Positions 1-9,388 of a stretch of 64,000 nucleotides of DNA are shown here, one piece after another (position 1 is the stretch's first letter; the number at the start of each line of letters is the position of its first letter). Under the pieces are notes generated by a model. That model was not told where the DNA came from, did no database searches, and saw nothing but the letters and a program-made list of their open reading frames with translations. This stretch comes from Albidovulum marisflavi (lineage in GTDB: Bacteria > Pseudomonadota > Alphaproteobacteria > Rhodobacterales > Rhodobacteraceae): positions 976,001 through 1,040,000 of the forward strand of contig NZ_JAOWKY010000001.1 in the NCBI RefSeq assembly GCF_025751435.1. The letters are read 5' to 3'. The position numbers were made by a program, and so were the translations under genes.

Positions 1-721
1 TGTCCGTCTTGACGCCCTTGACCCGGTCACCCTCGATCCGGATCATTTCGATCTTCTGTCCGTAGTGAAACCGAGCGCCGAGCGCTGCGGCCTTTTCCGC
101 CAGTGCCATCGTGAACATGCGGCAATCGCCGGTCCGGTCGGCGGTCAGGCGCAGGCCGCCCACGAACTTGTCCCGAACAAGGGCAAGCGCGGGTTCGGCG
201 GCGATGCAGCCGTCGGGGTCGAGCACCTCGAAAGGGCTGTCGAACTCGGCAAGGATATCCTGGTCCGCCTTCGACGCCTTCATCTGCTTTTCCGTGCGGA
301 AAAGCTGCAGCGTGCCCTGTTCGCGGCCGTCGTATTCGATGCCCGTTTCGGAGATCAGGTCGGGCATGACGTCGCGCGAATAGTTCGAAATGCGGACCAT
401 GCGCGACTTGTTCACGGCGTAGGAGGCGTCGTTGCAATTCATCAGCATCTGCGCGCCCCACTTCCACATGCGCGGGCTGATCAGCGGCCAGATGAAAAGC
501 GGCCGGCGCTTCATGAAAAGCCATTTCAGCGCCTTCATCGGGACGCCGGGTGCAGCCCAGGGCGAAGACATGCCATAGGAAAGCTCGCCCGCGTTGGCGT
601 AGCTGGTTTCCAGGCCGGGTCCCGGTTGCCGGTCCAGAACAACCACTTCCGCCCCCGCCTTGGCAAGGTAGTAGGCCGTTGTGACGCCAATCACGCCAGC
701 GCCCATCACAATGATTCTCAT
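1..721 (-). CDS. dadA: D-amino acid dehydrogenase, small subunit type (5' part only; gene runs off the left edge)
   Basis: FAD-dependent membrane-associated oxidoreductase of the DadA/DAO family, which deaminates D-amino acids (typically D-alanine to pyruvate) and passes electrons to the respiratory chain. About 240 N-terminal residues are visible, read from the ATG at 721-719. They open with a Rossmann dinucleotide motif (GAGVIGVTTAYYLAKAG) and then the family-typical TSYANAGELSYGMSSPWAAPG stretch. The frame stays open to base 1, so the C-terminal substrate-binding half lies outside the window. No partner gene is adjacent. The family assignment is firm; the exact substrate is by analogy. Confidence 0.9.
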   Translation of the reverse strand, partial: MRIIVMGAGVIGVTTAYYLAKAGAEVVVLDRQPGPGLETSYANAGELSYGMSSPWAAPGVPMKALKWLFMKRRPLFIWPLISPRMWKWGAQMLMNCNDASYAVNKSRMVRISNYSRDVMPDLISETGIEYDGREQGTLQLFRTEKQMKASKADQDILAEFDSPFEVLDPDGCIAAEPALALVRDKFVGGLRLTADRTGDCRMFTMALAEKAAALGARFHYGQKIEMIRIEGDRVKGVKTD

Positions 722-833
722 GGCTTTATCCCGATCCAGATTTCGCGCGCCGCTAGCATAGCAGAAGGCACCCCGCAATCGAGCGGGGCTGCTGGACTCA
801 TGGTTGCCTTGCAGGTGGACTGGTGGCCGGCAA

Positions 834-1256
834 TCAGAGCGTGAGGTGTCTTGCGCGCGCTCCACGCTCGATCGCGGCGGCGTGCAGGCGGTCGATGTTC
901 AGTTCGTGCCGCACCTCGGCAAGAAGGCGCAGTTCGTCCTGGCCCAACATGCCATCGGCCGCGGCGACGTCGCAGGCAAGGGCGTAGGCGGTTTCCCAAA
1001 GCCTGTCGGGCAGAGCATCGCGCACCATCGCGAAAAGCGTGTCCAGTCCGTCATCATCTTCCATCAGCCGATAGACGGTCTGGGCGACCTCCTTGATCGT
1101 GTCGATGTCGTAGTCGGCGAAGATCGGCAGGTGGTTCACCTGGCGTTCGATCGCCACGAGTTCCGACGTGCGGATGGTTTGATCAGAGATTGAAACGGTG
1201 ACCATGATCGCGACAAGCGCATCCTGGGGGGTGAAGGCGGGAAGGGTGTGCGTCAC
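834..1256 (-). CDS. TerB-like (tellurite resistance TerB family) protein
   Basis: Small acidic, mostly helical protein of about 140 residues. The second half carries the TerB-like pattern of acidic residues around VAAADGMLGQDELRLL. I chose the GTG at 1256-1254 because AAGGA (1265-1269 on the plus strand as TCCTT) lies 8 nt upstream; longer readings have no such site. TerB-domain proteins bind divalent metal through acidic residues, but the role of these short stand-alone members is not known. It is divergent from lysK across a 110-nt gap. Function beyond the fold is not claimed. Confidence 0.72.
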   Translation of the reverse strand: MTHTLPAFTPQDALVAIMVTVSISDQTIRTSELVAIERQVNHLPIFADYDIDTIKEVAQTVYRLMEDDDGLDTLFAMVRDALPDRLWETAYALACDVAAADGMLGQDELRLLAEVRHELNIDRLHAAAIERGARARHLTL

Positions 1257-1290
1257 GTTCAAAGTCCTTGATATGCCGAGGGGCAAATTA

Positions 1291-1319
1291 TTGACGATCC
1301 GTCCCCCGTTCAATAGGAG
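1291..1319 (+). promoter_or_regulatory. Candidate sigma70-type promoter for lysK
   Basis: TTGACG (1291-1296), a 17-bp spacer and TAGGAG (1314-1319) sit about 48 bp before the lysK start in the divergent gap between the TerB-like gene and lysK. The -35 box is good and the -10 box is poor, so this is a pattern match only. Confidence 0.3.
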
Positions 1320-1366
1320 ACGGAGTTTGCGGCACATGCGATGCCGCGGTTTCGGGAAATATTGTC

Positions 1367-2947
1367 ATGTCTTCTTTGCGCGATGCCGCGATGAACTCCA
1401 AAGCCTGGCCTTTCGAGGAAGCGCGCCGCGTGCTCAAACGCTATGAGAAGAAGGCGCCCGAAAAGGGCTACGTCCTGTTCGAAACGGGCTATGGCCCTTC
1501 GGGCCTTCCCCATATCGGCACCTTCGGCGAGGTGCAGCGCACGACGATGATCCGCCGCGCGTTCGAGATCATCTCGGACATTCCGACCCGGCTCGTCTGC
1601 TTTTCCGACGATCTTGACGGGATGCGAAAGGTGCCGGACAACGTGCCCCAGCAGGAGATGCTGAAGGAAAACCTTCAGCGCCCGCTGACCTCGGTTCCCG
1701 ACCCGTTCGGCGAATTCGAAAGCTTCGGGCACCACAACAACGCAATGTTGCGCCGGTTCCTGGATACCTTCGGGTTCGAGTACGAGTTCATCAGCGCGAC
1801 CGACTTCTACAGGTCCGGCCAGTTCGACGAGATCCTTCTGCGCTGCTGCGAGAAGTACGACGACATCATGAAGATCATGCTGGCCTCGCTGCGCGAGGAA
1901 CGCCAGCAAAGCTATTCCTGCTTCCTGCCGATCCACCCAGAGACCGGCCGCGTGCTTTATGTGCCGATGAAGAACGTCGACGCCGCGAAGGGCGAGATCA
2001 CCTTCGACGACGAAGATGGACGGGAATGGACGCTGCCCGTGACGGGCGGCAACGTGAAGCTGCAGTGGAAGCCCGACTTCGGCGCCCGCTGGGCGGCGCT
2101 TGGCGTCGACTTCGAGATGTACGGCAAGGACCATTCGACCAATACGCCGATCTATGATGGTATCTGCGAGGTTCTGGGCGCGAAGGCCCCGGAGCACTTC
2201 ACCTACGAGCTTTTCCTGGACGAGCAGGGGCAGAAGATTTCGAAGTCCAAGGGCAACGGCCTGACCATCGACGAATGGCTGACCTATGCCTCGACCGAAA
2301 GCCTTGGCTACTTCATGTACCAGAAGCCCAAGACGGCGAAGCGGCTCTGGTGGGATGTGATCCCCAAGGCGGTGGACGAGTACCACCAGCAGCTTCGCGC
2401 ATTTCCGGATCAGGACCAGGCGGGCAAGCTAGCCAACCCGGTCTGGCACATCCATAACGGCAACCCGCCGGCCTCTGACATGGTGGTTCCGTTCGCGATG
2501 CTTCTGAACCTTGCCAGCGTTGCCGGCGCCAAGGACAAGTCCGGGCTGTGGGGCTTCATCCGCCGCTACGCGCCCGAAGCGACGCCGGACAACAACCCGC
2601 AGCTTGACCAGGCGGCGGAATTCGCCGTGCGCTATTTCAACGACTTCGTCGCGCCCTCGCGCAACTTCCGGGCGCCGAGCGACAAGGAACGGGCCGCGAT
2701 GGAGGATCTCGTCGCGCGGCTCAGGGCATGGGACGGCGGCCTTGACGCGGAGGCGTTGCAGTCGACGGTCTTCGCCGTCGGCAAGGAGCACGGGTTCGAG
2801 CCTTTGCGCGATTGGTTCACGGCCCTCTACGAGGTCCTTCTGGGAGCGTCCCAGGGACCGCGTTTCGGCGGCTTCATCGCGCTTTACGGGATTTCGGAAA
2901 CGATCGCCCTGATCGAAAAGGCGCTGTCTGGGGACATGGCGGCCTAG
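1367..2947 (+). CDS. lysK: Lysyl-tRNA synthetase, class I
   Basis: Charges tRNA-Lys with lysine in the cytoplasm. At 526 residues it has the class I Rossmann signatures: the HIGH-type box is HIGT at residues 49-52 and the KMSKS-type box is KISKS at 290-294. Class I LysRS, in place of the class II LysS of most bacteria, is characteristic of many alphaproteobacteria. The ATG at 1367 is used; an internal ATG at 1391 (MNSKAWPF) is a possible alternative, as the upstream Shine-Dalgarno is weak. The gene stands alone; its TAG stop overlaps the stop of the convergent CHAD gene within the palindrome CTAG at 2944-2947. Confidence 0.95.
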   Translation: MSSLRDAAMNSKAWPFEEARRVLKRYEKKAPEKGYVLFETGYGPSGLPHIGTFGEVQRTTMIRRAFEIISDIPTRLVCFSDDLDGMRKVPDNVPQQEMLKENLQRPLTSVPDPFGEFESFGHHNNAMLRRFLDTFGFEYEFISATDFYRSGQFDEILLRCCEKYDDIMKIMLASLREERQQSYSCFLPIHPETGRVLYVPMKNVDAAKGEITFDDEDGREWTLPVTGGNVKLQWKPDFGARWAALGVDFEMYGKDHSTNTPIYDGICEVLGAKAPEHFTYELFLDEQGQKISKSKGNGLTIDEWLTYASTESLGYFMYQKPKTAKRLWWDVIPKAVDEYHQQLRAFPDQDQAGKLANPVWHIHNGNPPASDMVVPFAMLLNLASVAGAKDKSGLWGFIRRYAPEATPDNNPQLDQAAEFAVRYFNDFVAPSRNFRAPSDKERAAMEDLVARLRAWDGGLDAEALQSTVFAVGKEHGFEPLRDWFTALYEVLLGASQGPRFGGFIALYGISETIALIEKALSGDMAA

Positions 2948-3810
2948 TGCCGCCACACCTTCCACCAGCCGTGCCAGCGGCAGGACAGGCCGCTTGCCGG
3001 TTCGCTGAAGAAGCGCGATCCCAGGGCATCGGCCGCTGATAGCAGGCGATCCTTTTCCTGCTGCGCGGTGGCGATGAAGTCCGATCCGCCCTCGACGCCT
3101 TCAAAGGCCTCGATCAGGAACGCGAGATCGCGAGCTTCGCCAAGCCGTTCCCCCAGGGCATCTGCAGCGGCAACATGATGTGCCATCATCTCGGGCCAGA
3201 TCGGCGCAAGCAGGCGCGCGTGATACCAATGGTCCTTGGCGCGCTTGCGCCATTGATGAAGTGTCTCGCCACCAGGGGCCTTCCGGGCGGCGTCCATTGC
3301 CTTCTGGGCCGCGATCCAGCTGCGCTCCAATCCCGGCAAAAGCGCGTCGAAGCCTTTTTCCGTGACCTTCCAGTTTCGGGATCGTTCGCAAATTTCCTGC
3401 AAGAGCCGCGCGTGTTCTGCCAGTGCCGCCTCTGCCTCTTCGGGGGTTGGTTGCGCCGGAGGCTGCACGACGGCATCGCGCAGCGCCTCGCGCGCCTCGA
3501 ACGGGACATAGACGCGGCGCGATAGCGCGTCGAAAGTTTCCGCAAGCGCATGGCTGTCGCGCAGGTCCGAGATCACGCGGCCGGCGGCGCGCAATGCCTG
3601 GTTCTCGCGCTCGAAACCCTTGAAATTGGGACGGACCAGCCGGATCAGCGCTCGCGTCTTCTTGATGTTCTTGCGCAGTTCGCGAACGCGTTCTTGCTGC
3701 GGGCGCTCTGCGTCGGCGATCAGAGCCAGAGAGGCTTCGATGCGGTTACGGGCAAGGCGGCGGACCGACTTCGTGATGGACTCGTCCTTGTCCGGGAAGG
3801 CGAATGGCAT
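2944..3810 (-). CDS. CHAD domain protein
   Basis: A 288-residue, largely alpha-helical protein rich in Arg, Lys and conserved His, matching the CHAD family (conserved histidine alpha-helical domain). Typical elements are [18 protein letters not shown] near residue 45 and [17 protein letters not shown] in the second half. CHAD proteins bind polyphosphate, and some localise to polyphosphate granules. There is no CYTH domain or polyphosphate kinase next to it, so this is a stand-alone CHAD protein. It is convergent with lysK and shares the CTAG stop palindrome with it. Family confident; cellular role inferred. Confidence 0.85.
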   Translation of the reverse strand: MPFAFPDKDESITKSVRRLARNRIEASLALIADAERPQQERVRELRKNIKKTRALIRLVRPNFKGFERENQALRAAGRVISDLRDSHALAETFDALSRRVYVPFEAREALRDAVVQPPAQPTPEEAEAALAEHARLLQEICERSRNWKVTEKGFDALLPGLERSWIAAQKAMDAARKAPGGETLHQWRKRAKDHWYHARLLAPIWPEMMAHHVAAADALGERLGEARDLAFLIEAFEGVEGGSDFIATAQQEKDRLLSAADALGSRFFSEPASGLSCRWHGWWKVWRH

Positions 3811-4061
3811 TTTTGATCCGTGTTATCTGACGCGGAAGATTGCGACCGGCGTATTTGACAACATCCAGGTAACGCCCATGTGACGGCGCGCGGTGGCTTC
3901 ATCCGCGCGATAGGAGTCTGATGATAGCACTCATGCCCGGGGGCTGACGTCCCCGCCTTCGGCACGAGTGTTCCATTTCGCGACAGATGGCGGCTGAAGC
4001 CCCCTTTGGGGGGTAGCGGACCACTTGTCCCGAAGGGTGGCGATCACAGGGGATTCACGGG
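3811..4061. other. Intergenic region, no gene seen
   Basis: This 251-nt gap between the divergent CHAD and beta-helix genes has no convincing coding sequence. It holds a small C5-TTT-G5 hairpin at 4000-4012, not followed by a T-run. Promoters for both flanking genes should lie here, but I could not assign boxes with confidence. Confidence 0.5.
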
Positions 4062-6359
4062 ATGAACAAGGCGATCACGGATGGGCTGGCGCTGATGCCG
4101 CCTGCTTTCGAAGACGGGCTCGACATGTGGTCGAGAGAGGATGGCACGCCGGGATCGGCCACCTACGAGGGGTCCGCGAACGCGGCGCTGGTCACGGCGG
4201 ACCAGGATTTCGGCGCCTGCCTTGAGATGATCAAGACCGATACGACGCAGAAGCTGCGCTGCATGGTCGAGACTCCCGTCCTGCCCGGTTGCTACCTGCG
4301 CGTGACGGCGCGCGTGAAGGCGATCAGCGGCAACCTGCCCGCGGTCCGAATTGCCGCTTGGGCAGGCACGTCGGGCAACGCGCACCTGGCCGGCGTGGCC
4401 GAGACCGGCCCTGGCGTGGCACTGACCGCCTACGGCAAGGTCGAAACCGTCCAGGCAATAATCGGGACCGGCGCGCGCCAGGGCGTGGACATGGCCTGGG
4501 GAGCGTCGGCGATCTTCTGCCATGTGGGCCTTGACCTGACGGGGGCCAACGGCGGCGTCGTTCGGATCGACGACATCGAGGTCGAGGACGTCACCTCGGC
4601 CTTCCTGCGCGACCTCATGGATTGGGTGGATGTGCGCGATTATGGCGCGAAGGGCGACGGCGCAACGAACGACGCCGCCGCATTCGATGCCGCGGACGCC
4701 GCCGCCGCGGCATCGGGGCGGACGCTGCTTGTTTCGTCAGGCAGCTACTTTCTGGACGCGGATGTGACGCTTGAAGCGCCCGTGCGGTTTCAGGGGACCC
4801 TGACCATGCCCGTCAACAGGCGGCTGGCGATCACCCGGAACTACACGCTTGACGCCTATATCGACGCGTTCGGTGACGAAGAGGAAGGGTTCCGCAAGGC
4901 GTTCCAGGCGCTGATCAACTTCACTGACCACGACTCGCTCGACATGGGCGGCCGAAGGGTCAACGTCACGGCGCCGATCGACATGCAGGCCGCGGTCAGC
5001 AACAAGACCACGTTTTTCACCCGGCGCGTGATCCGCAATGGCCAGTTCGAGGTCGAGGACGGGCCCGCATGGGCTCCGACCGTCGTGACCTCGATTGCGA
5101 CCTACAGCACGTCGAGCGATACGACGCTGACCTCTGTCGCGAACATAGCCGGGATCGCGCCCGGATCGCTGGTTCAGGGGAATGGCGTCGGGCGCGAGGT
5201 CTATGTGACCTCGGTCAACGTCGGGGCCGGCACGCTGAAGCTGAGCAAGCCGCTGCACGATGCCGCGGGCACGCAGACGTTCACCTTCACGCGGTTCAAG
5301 TACGTGCTGGACTTCTCGGGCTTCTCCGCACTGGACAAGATGTCGCTGGCGGAAGTCGAAATCCAGTGCAACGGCGATGCGAGCGGCATCCTGCTGCCGC
5401 CATCGGGCAAGAATTTCCTGATCCGGGACTGTGCCATCAACCAGCCGCGGGATCGGGGCATCACCTCGCATGGCGATGGATGCCAGGGCATGGAGATCGA
5501 CCGCTGCCAGTTCCTGTCCGCGGAAGTGTCGCTGCCGGCGCAGGACCGCGTTTCGATCCTGTTCAACACCAACGGGAACGACGTCAAGGTGCGGGAATGC
5601 CGCGCGGTTCGCTTCCGGCATTTCGGCGTCGTCGGCGGCAACAACAACCTTTTCATCGGCAACCACTTCTTCCAGGGCGACAACCAGTCGAACAGTGTGC
5701 GGCTGGCCGGCCTGGTGCTGGCCGGCAGCAACCTGTCCACGACGATCACCGGTAACTATGTCGACAACTGTTTTATCGAGGTCACGAACGAATACGAATC
5801 CGATCCGGGCTTTGCCAACCAGTTCTCCTTCGGGGGGCTGACGATCACAGGGAACACCTTCGTCGCCTCGGATGTGGCCAGATGGTTCAGCTGGATCGTG
5901 TTCAAGCCCTACGGTCCGGGACACTTCATCGAGGGGCTGAACCTGACGGGCAACACCTTCAAGGTCTTCAACGGGTCGATCGACCGGGTGGACAAGGTGG
6001 ACACGACCTATGCCCAGCTGGACAACAGCCGGATGGAAAACATCCTGGTCCAGGGTAACACGTTCCGTTCGGTCGACTGGCCGATCGCCAACCCCGTGAC
6101 GGTCGAACATGTGCAATCGACGACCGCGACGACCTGGACGATCGATCCTTCGGCGCGTCTGCCCTTCGGCGGGTGGGCCCGGAACGTGGACGCCATCGTC
6201 TCGGAAGGAGTGATCACCGGAAATACCGGCGAACGGCGCGCTGACATGCCCTATGTGACAGTAGAACAGGGGGCGGCCAAGCAGCAGGTCACGCTGCACT
6301 GGGCCAATCTATCGAAGGGGCGTGTTCACGTCAGGGTGCGCATGGACAATCCGACCTGA
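4062..6359 (+). CDS. Right-handed parallel beta-helix protein (pectate lyase / GH28-related, tail-spike-like)
   Basis: 765 residues without signal peptide or membrane segment. Residues 1-185 look like a beta-sandwich carbohydrate-binding module. At about 192 the sequence DYGAKGDGATNDAAAF is the N-terminal hallmark of pectate-lyase-superfamily (Pectate_lyase_3) beta-helices and phage tail spikes. From about 430 to 690 there are recurrent Asn/Gly-rich rungs (GNTF, ITGN, GNYVDN) typical of parallel beta-helices. No catalytic residues could be assigned. It stands alone: no phage, capsule or secretion genes adjoin it. From memory, Rhodobacterales carry close homologues of this length and opening sequence, and a gene-transfer-agent head-spike role (GhsB-like) is possible but unverified. 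Confidence 0.8.
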   Translation: MNKAITDGLALMPPAFEDGLDMWSREDGTPGSATYEGSANAALVTADQDFGACLEMIKTDTTQKLRCMVETPVLPGCYLRVTARVKAISGNLPAVRIAAWAGTSGNAHLAGVAETGPGVALTAYGKVETVQAIIGTGARQGVDMAWGASAIFCHVGLDLTGANGGVVRIDDIEVEDVTSAFLRDLMDWVDVRDYGAKGDGATNDAAAFDAADAAAAASGRTLLVSSGSYFLDADVTLEAPVRFQGTLTMPVNRRLAITRNYTLDAYIDAFGDEEEGFRKAFQALINFTDHDSLDMGGRRVNVTAPIDMQAAVSNKTTFFTRRVIRNGQFEVEDGPAWAPTVVTSIATYSTSSDTTLTSVANIAGIAPGSLVQGNGVGREVYVTSVNVGAGTLKLSKPLHDAAGTQTFTFTRFKYVLDFSGFSALDKMSLAEVEIQCNGDASGILLPPSGKNFLIRDCAINQPRDRGITSHGDGCQGMEIDRCQFLSAEVSLPAQDRVSILFNTNGNDVKVRECRAVRFRHFGVVGGNNNLFIGNHFFQGDNQSNSVRLAGLVLAGSNLSTTITGNYVDNCFIEVTNEYESDPGFANQFSFGGLTITGNTFVASDVARWFSWIVFKPYGPGHFIEGLNLTGNTFKVFNGSIDRVDKVDTTYAQLDNSRMENILVQGNTFRSVDWPIANPVTVEHVQSTTATTWTIDPSARLPFGGWARNVDAIVSEGVITGNTGERRADMPYVTVEQGAAKQQVTLHWANLSKGRVHVRVRMDNPT

Positions 6360-6394
6360 CCATCGGCGGGCGCGACCGTCGCTGTAACACAGAT

Positions 6395-6446
6395 GGCCGG
6401 TGGCGATGCGGATCGCGCGATGCATCCGCAACGCAGCCGGCCTTTT
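6395..6446 (+). terminator. Probable rho-independent terminator of the beta-helix gene
   Basis: Outer stem GGCCGG (6395-6400) pairs with CCGGCC (6437-6442), and an inner stem TGCGGAT (6407-6413) pairs with ATCCGCA (6424-6430). TTTTG follows. It lies 36 nt after the beta-helix stop and before the convergent HugZ-like gene. The long, interrupted stem lowers confidence. Confidence 0.5.
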
Positions 6447-6481
6447 GCTTTGTCACATGGGCAAGTTTGGGCCCTGCACGC

Positions 6482-6976
6482 TCATCCGGCCGCGAAATCT
6501 GTACGAAGCAGCAGAAAAGCCTTGCCGAAGCCGGCGTTCAATGCGGCGCTTTCGATCTCGAAAACAACGAAATGAAAATCCGCGAAATCGGCGTAAAGCC
6601 CGGACTTCGGATGATCGGATAGCCATCTGGCACGGATCGCCGAATGCTCCGGCGCCTGGCGATCAACGAAACGTGCCCGTACCGAAAGCGTCAGGCGTGG
6701 ATGGGTCAGCGGGTCGCCGCGTGATCCCGGCTCTCCGACAAGGAGCGAGGCCCTCGGGTCCGCCGCAAGCGCACGGGTGTGCACCGACAGATCCGAGATC
6801 AGAGTGACGGGCGCGCCATCAGGCGCAAGGCCGAACCCGACCCGGGTCACATGCGGGGTGCCAGTGTCGGGATGCAGCACGCCAAGAGCCGCGAAGCGTG
6901 CGGAACGCATCAGTTCCTGGGCCAGTTCCCGCGCTTCGTCGTCGGTTTCCCTGATGGGTGAGGGCTTGTCGGTCAT
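6482..6976 (-). CDS. HugZ-like pyridoxamine 5'-phosphate oxidase-fold protein
   Basis: 164 residues with the split-barrel flavin/haem fold of the HugZ family. ELMRSARFAALGVLHPDTGTPHVTRVGFGL opens the barrel and DPRASLLVGEPG with DPLTHPRLTLSVRARFV forms the central strands. HugZ-type proteins bind haem or flavin and are linked to haem utilisation. The C-terminal DUF2470 domain of long HugZ proteins is absent, so this is the short form. No haem-uptake gene is nearby. The start at 6976 is supported by GGAG about 9 nt upstream. It could equally be a general flavin reductase. Confidence 0.75.
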   Translation of the reverse strand: MTDKPSPIRETDDEARELAQELMRSARFAALGVLHPDTGTPHVTRVGFGLAPDGAPVTLISDLSVHTRALAADPRASLLVGEPGSRGDPLTHPRLTLSVRARFVDRQAPEHSAIRARWLSDHPKSGLYADFADFHFVVFEIESAALNAGFGKAFLLLRTDFAAG

Positions 6977-7410
6977 TCCGGCACTCCACCTGGCTGGTTC
7001 GACGGCGCGCCTGGGCCTGGCAAGCTGCCTTCGCCATCCGCGACGTCAGGCGAATCACTGATTCGCGTGATCGCTAACAGGCACTGTTGCATCTGTTCGA
7101 CATTCAATACCCCCTTTGCCGCGGGATTCGACGCTCCGCCCGCTTCCGGCGGCATTCCGCCTAAAACCGGCCGCGACCGCAACAGACATGATGCGGTAAA
7201 TCCAATGAGAATTCGAGGATCAGTCAATAAATTTACAGATATCCTAGATTGCCTGTGAAAGAATTAACAGGAAAACGCAATCAATAAAATGGGTTACGTA
7301 ATATTCGACAATTGGTTTACAGTGGCCGCGTGACACCTGGTGCCCGTGATCAGCCAAGCGGCGGCGTGAGGTGTCCCGTGGGGCGCAAATGACAAGTGGA
7401 GGATCATGCG
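6977..7410. promoter_or_regulatory. Regulatory region upstream of acs
   Basis: A 434-nt non-coding stretch. Bases 7190-7320 are clearly AT-richer than the flanks. They contain the inverted repeat CCTGT-N10-ACAGG (7252-7271) and an 8-bp palindrome TTACGTAA (about 7295). These are plausible operator or promoter elements for the acs cluster, but no consensus for a named regulator was recognised. A short open frame across it lacks coding character. Confidence 0.45.
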
Positions 7411-9384
7411 ATGGCCGGTAGAGATCAGGGTTCAGCCGAGGCGAATTCAAAGCATCCCATTCCTCCTGGTTTTGAAAACGCAGTGGTTACGCCTGATGCC
7501 TACAAGGCGATGTACGCCGCCTCGATGTCGGATCCCGAAGCCTTCTGGGGCGAGCAGGGCAAGCGCATCGACTGGATCACGCCCTACACCAAGGTGAAGA
7601 ACACCAACTTCAACTTCGGAGAAGTGTCCATCAAGTGGTTCGAGGACGGCGTGCTGAACGTCGCGGCGAACTGCATCGACCGCCATCTGCCGACGCGTGG
7701 CGATCAGGTCGCGATCATCTGGGAGCCGGACGACCCCAGCACCCCGGCCAAGCACATCACCTACAACGAGCTGCACGAAAAGGTTTGCCGCATGGCCAAC
7801 GTCCTGCTCAGCCAGGGCGTGATGCGTGGCGACAGGGTCGTGATCTACCTGCCGATGATCCCCGAGGCCGCCTACGCGATGCTGGCCTGCGCGCGGATCG
7901 GAGCCATTCATTCGATCGTCTTCGCGGGCTTCTCGCCCGACGCCCTTGCCAACCGGATCAATGACAGCGACGCCAAGCTGGTCATCACGGCCGACAGCGC
8001 TCCGCGCGGCGGCCGGCGCACGCCGCTGAAGGCCAACACCGATGCGGCCCTTCTGCACTGCAAGGACAAGGTGCGCTGCCTTGTCGTCAAGCACACCGGG
8101 GACCAGACCAGCTGGGTCGATGGTCGCGACGTCGACGTGCTGGCGCTGATGGAAACCGCGGCGCCCGACTGCCCGGTGCGTCCGATGGGGGCGGAAGATC
8201 CGCTGTTCATCCTCTACACCTCCGGCTCGACCGGCAAGCCCAAGGGGGTTGTCCACACCTCGGGCGGCTATCTGGTCTATGCCTCGATGACCCACCAGAT
8301 GACCTTCGACTACAAGGACGGTGACGTCTTCTGGTGCACGGCCGACGTGGGTTGGGTGACCGGCCACAGCTACATCATCTACGGCCCGCTGGCGAACGGC
8401 GCCACGACGCTGATGTTCGAGGGCGTGCCGACCTATCCGGACGCGGGCCGTTTCTGGGCGGTTTGCGAAAAGCACAAGGTCAATCAGTTCTACACGGCGC
8501 CGACCGCCATCCGCGCTCTGATGGGCCAGGGGCCGGAGTGGGTGGAAAAGCATGACCTGTCGTCGCTGCGTGTGCTGGGCTCGGTCGGCGAACCGATCAA
8601 CCCCGAGGCTTGGGTCTGGTACGACAAGTACGTCGGCAAGGGCAAATGCCCCATCGTGGACACCTTCTGGCAGACCGAGACCGGCGGCCACATGATCACC
8701 TCGCTCCCTGGCGCGATCGAGACCAAACCGGGCGCGGCCACGCTGCCGTTCTTCGGGGTGAAGCCTGCGGTGCTGACCGCCGAAGGTGGCCAACTGGTTG
8801 AGGGCAACGGGGTCGAGGGCGTGTTGTGCATCGCCGACAGCTGGCCCGGTCAGATGCGCACGGTCTGGGGCGACCACGAGCGCTTCCAGCAGACCTATTT
8901 CGAGCAATACAAGGGCTACTACTTCACCGGCGACGGCTGCCGCCGGGATGAGGACGGCTACTACTGGATCACCGGCCGGGTCGATGACGTGATCAACGTT
9001 TCGGGCCACCGCATGGGCACCGCCGAGGTCGAAAGCGCGCTGGTTGCGCATGCCAAGGTCGCCGAGGCCGCCGTCGTCGGCTATCCGCACGAGATCAAGG
9101 GACAGGGCATCTACGCCTATGTCACCCTGATGAACGATGTGGAACCGACCGAGGAGCTGCGCAAGGAGCTTGTCAAGTGGGTCAGGACCGAGATCGGGCC
9201 GATCGCCTCTCCCGACCTGATCCAGTGGGCACCGGGCCTGCCCAAGACCCGTTCGGGCAAGATCATGCGCCGCATCCTGCGCAAGATCGCGGAAAACGAC
9301 TTCGGGGCTCTGGGCGACACCTCGACCCTGGCGGATCCGTCGGTCGTGGATGACCTGATCGACAACCGCATGAACCGGGGCTGA
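7411..9384 (+). CDS. acs: Acetyl-CoA synthetase (AMP-forming)
   Basis: Activates acetate to acetyl-CoA through acetyl-AMP, releasing AMP and PPi. 657 residues, normal family length. The adenylation P-loop [11 protein letters not shown] starts at residue 269; the C-terminal motif SGKIMRR holds catalytic Lys617, the residue acetylated by Pat-type enzymes. The CoA-site segment reads [11 protein letters not shown], where relatives usually have DEGVRGGRKIP; its two Arg are kept. The ATG at 7411 follows GGAGGA (7398-7403) at 7 nt; an upstream GTG at 7396 overlaps that site and is rejected. First gene of the cluster running to 17004, four nucleotides before adk. Confidence 0.97.
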   Translation: MAGRDQGSAEANSKHPIPPGFENAVVTPDAYKAMYAASMSDPEAFWGEQGKRIDWITPYTKVKNTNFNFGEVSIKWFEDGVLNVAANCIDRHLPTRGDQVAIIWEPDDPSTPAKHITYNELHEKVCRMANVLLSQGVMRGDRVVIYLPMIPEAAYAMLACARIGAIHSIVFAGFSPDALANRINDSDAKLVITADSAPRGGRRTPLKANTDAALLHCKDKVRCLVVKHTGDQTSWVDGRDVDVLALMETAAPDCPVRPMGAEDPLFILYTSGSTGKPKGVVHTSGGYLVYASMTHQMTFDYKDGDVFWCTADVGWVTGHSYIIYGPLANGATTLMFEGVPTYPDAGRFWAVCEKHKVNQFYTAPTAIRALMGQGPEWVEKHDLSSLRVLGSVGEPINPEAWVWYDKYVGKGKCPIVDTFWQTETGGHMITSLPGAIETKPGAATLPFFGVKPAVLTAEGGQLVEGNGVEGVLCIADSWPGQMRTVWGDHERFQQTYFEQYKGYYFTGDGCRRDEDGYYWITGRVDDVINVSGHRMGTAEVESALVAHAKVAEAAVVGYPHEIKGQGIYAYVTLMNDVEPTEELRKELVKWVRTEIGPIASPDLIQWAPGLPKTRSGKIMRRILRKIAENDFGALGDTSTLADPSVVDDLIDNRMNRG

Positions 9385-9388
9385 GGGC

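Noticed and set aside
4062-6359. Beta-helix gene as a prophage remnant
   Set aside because: No integrase, capsid, tail or att-like repeats flank it and its composition matches the neighbours.
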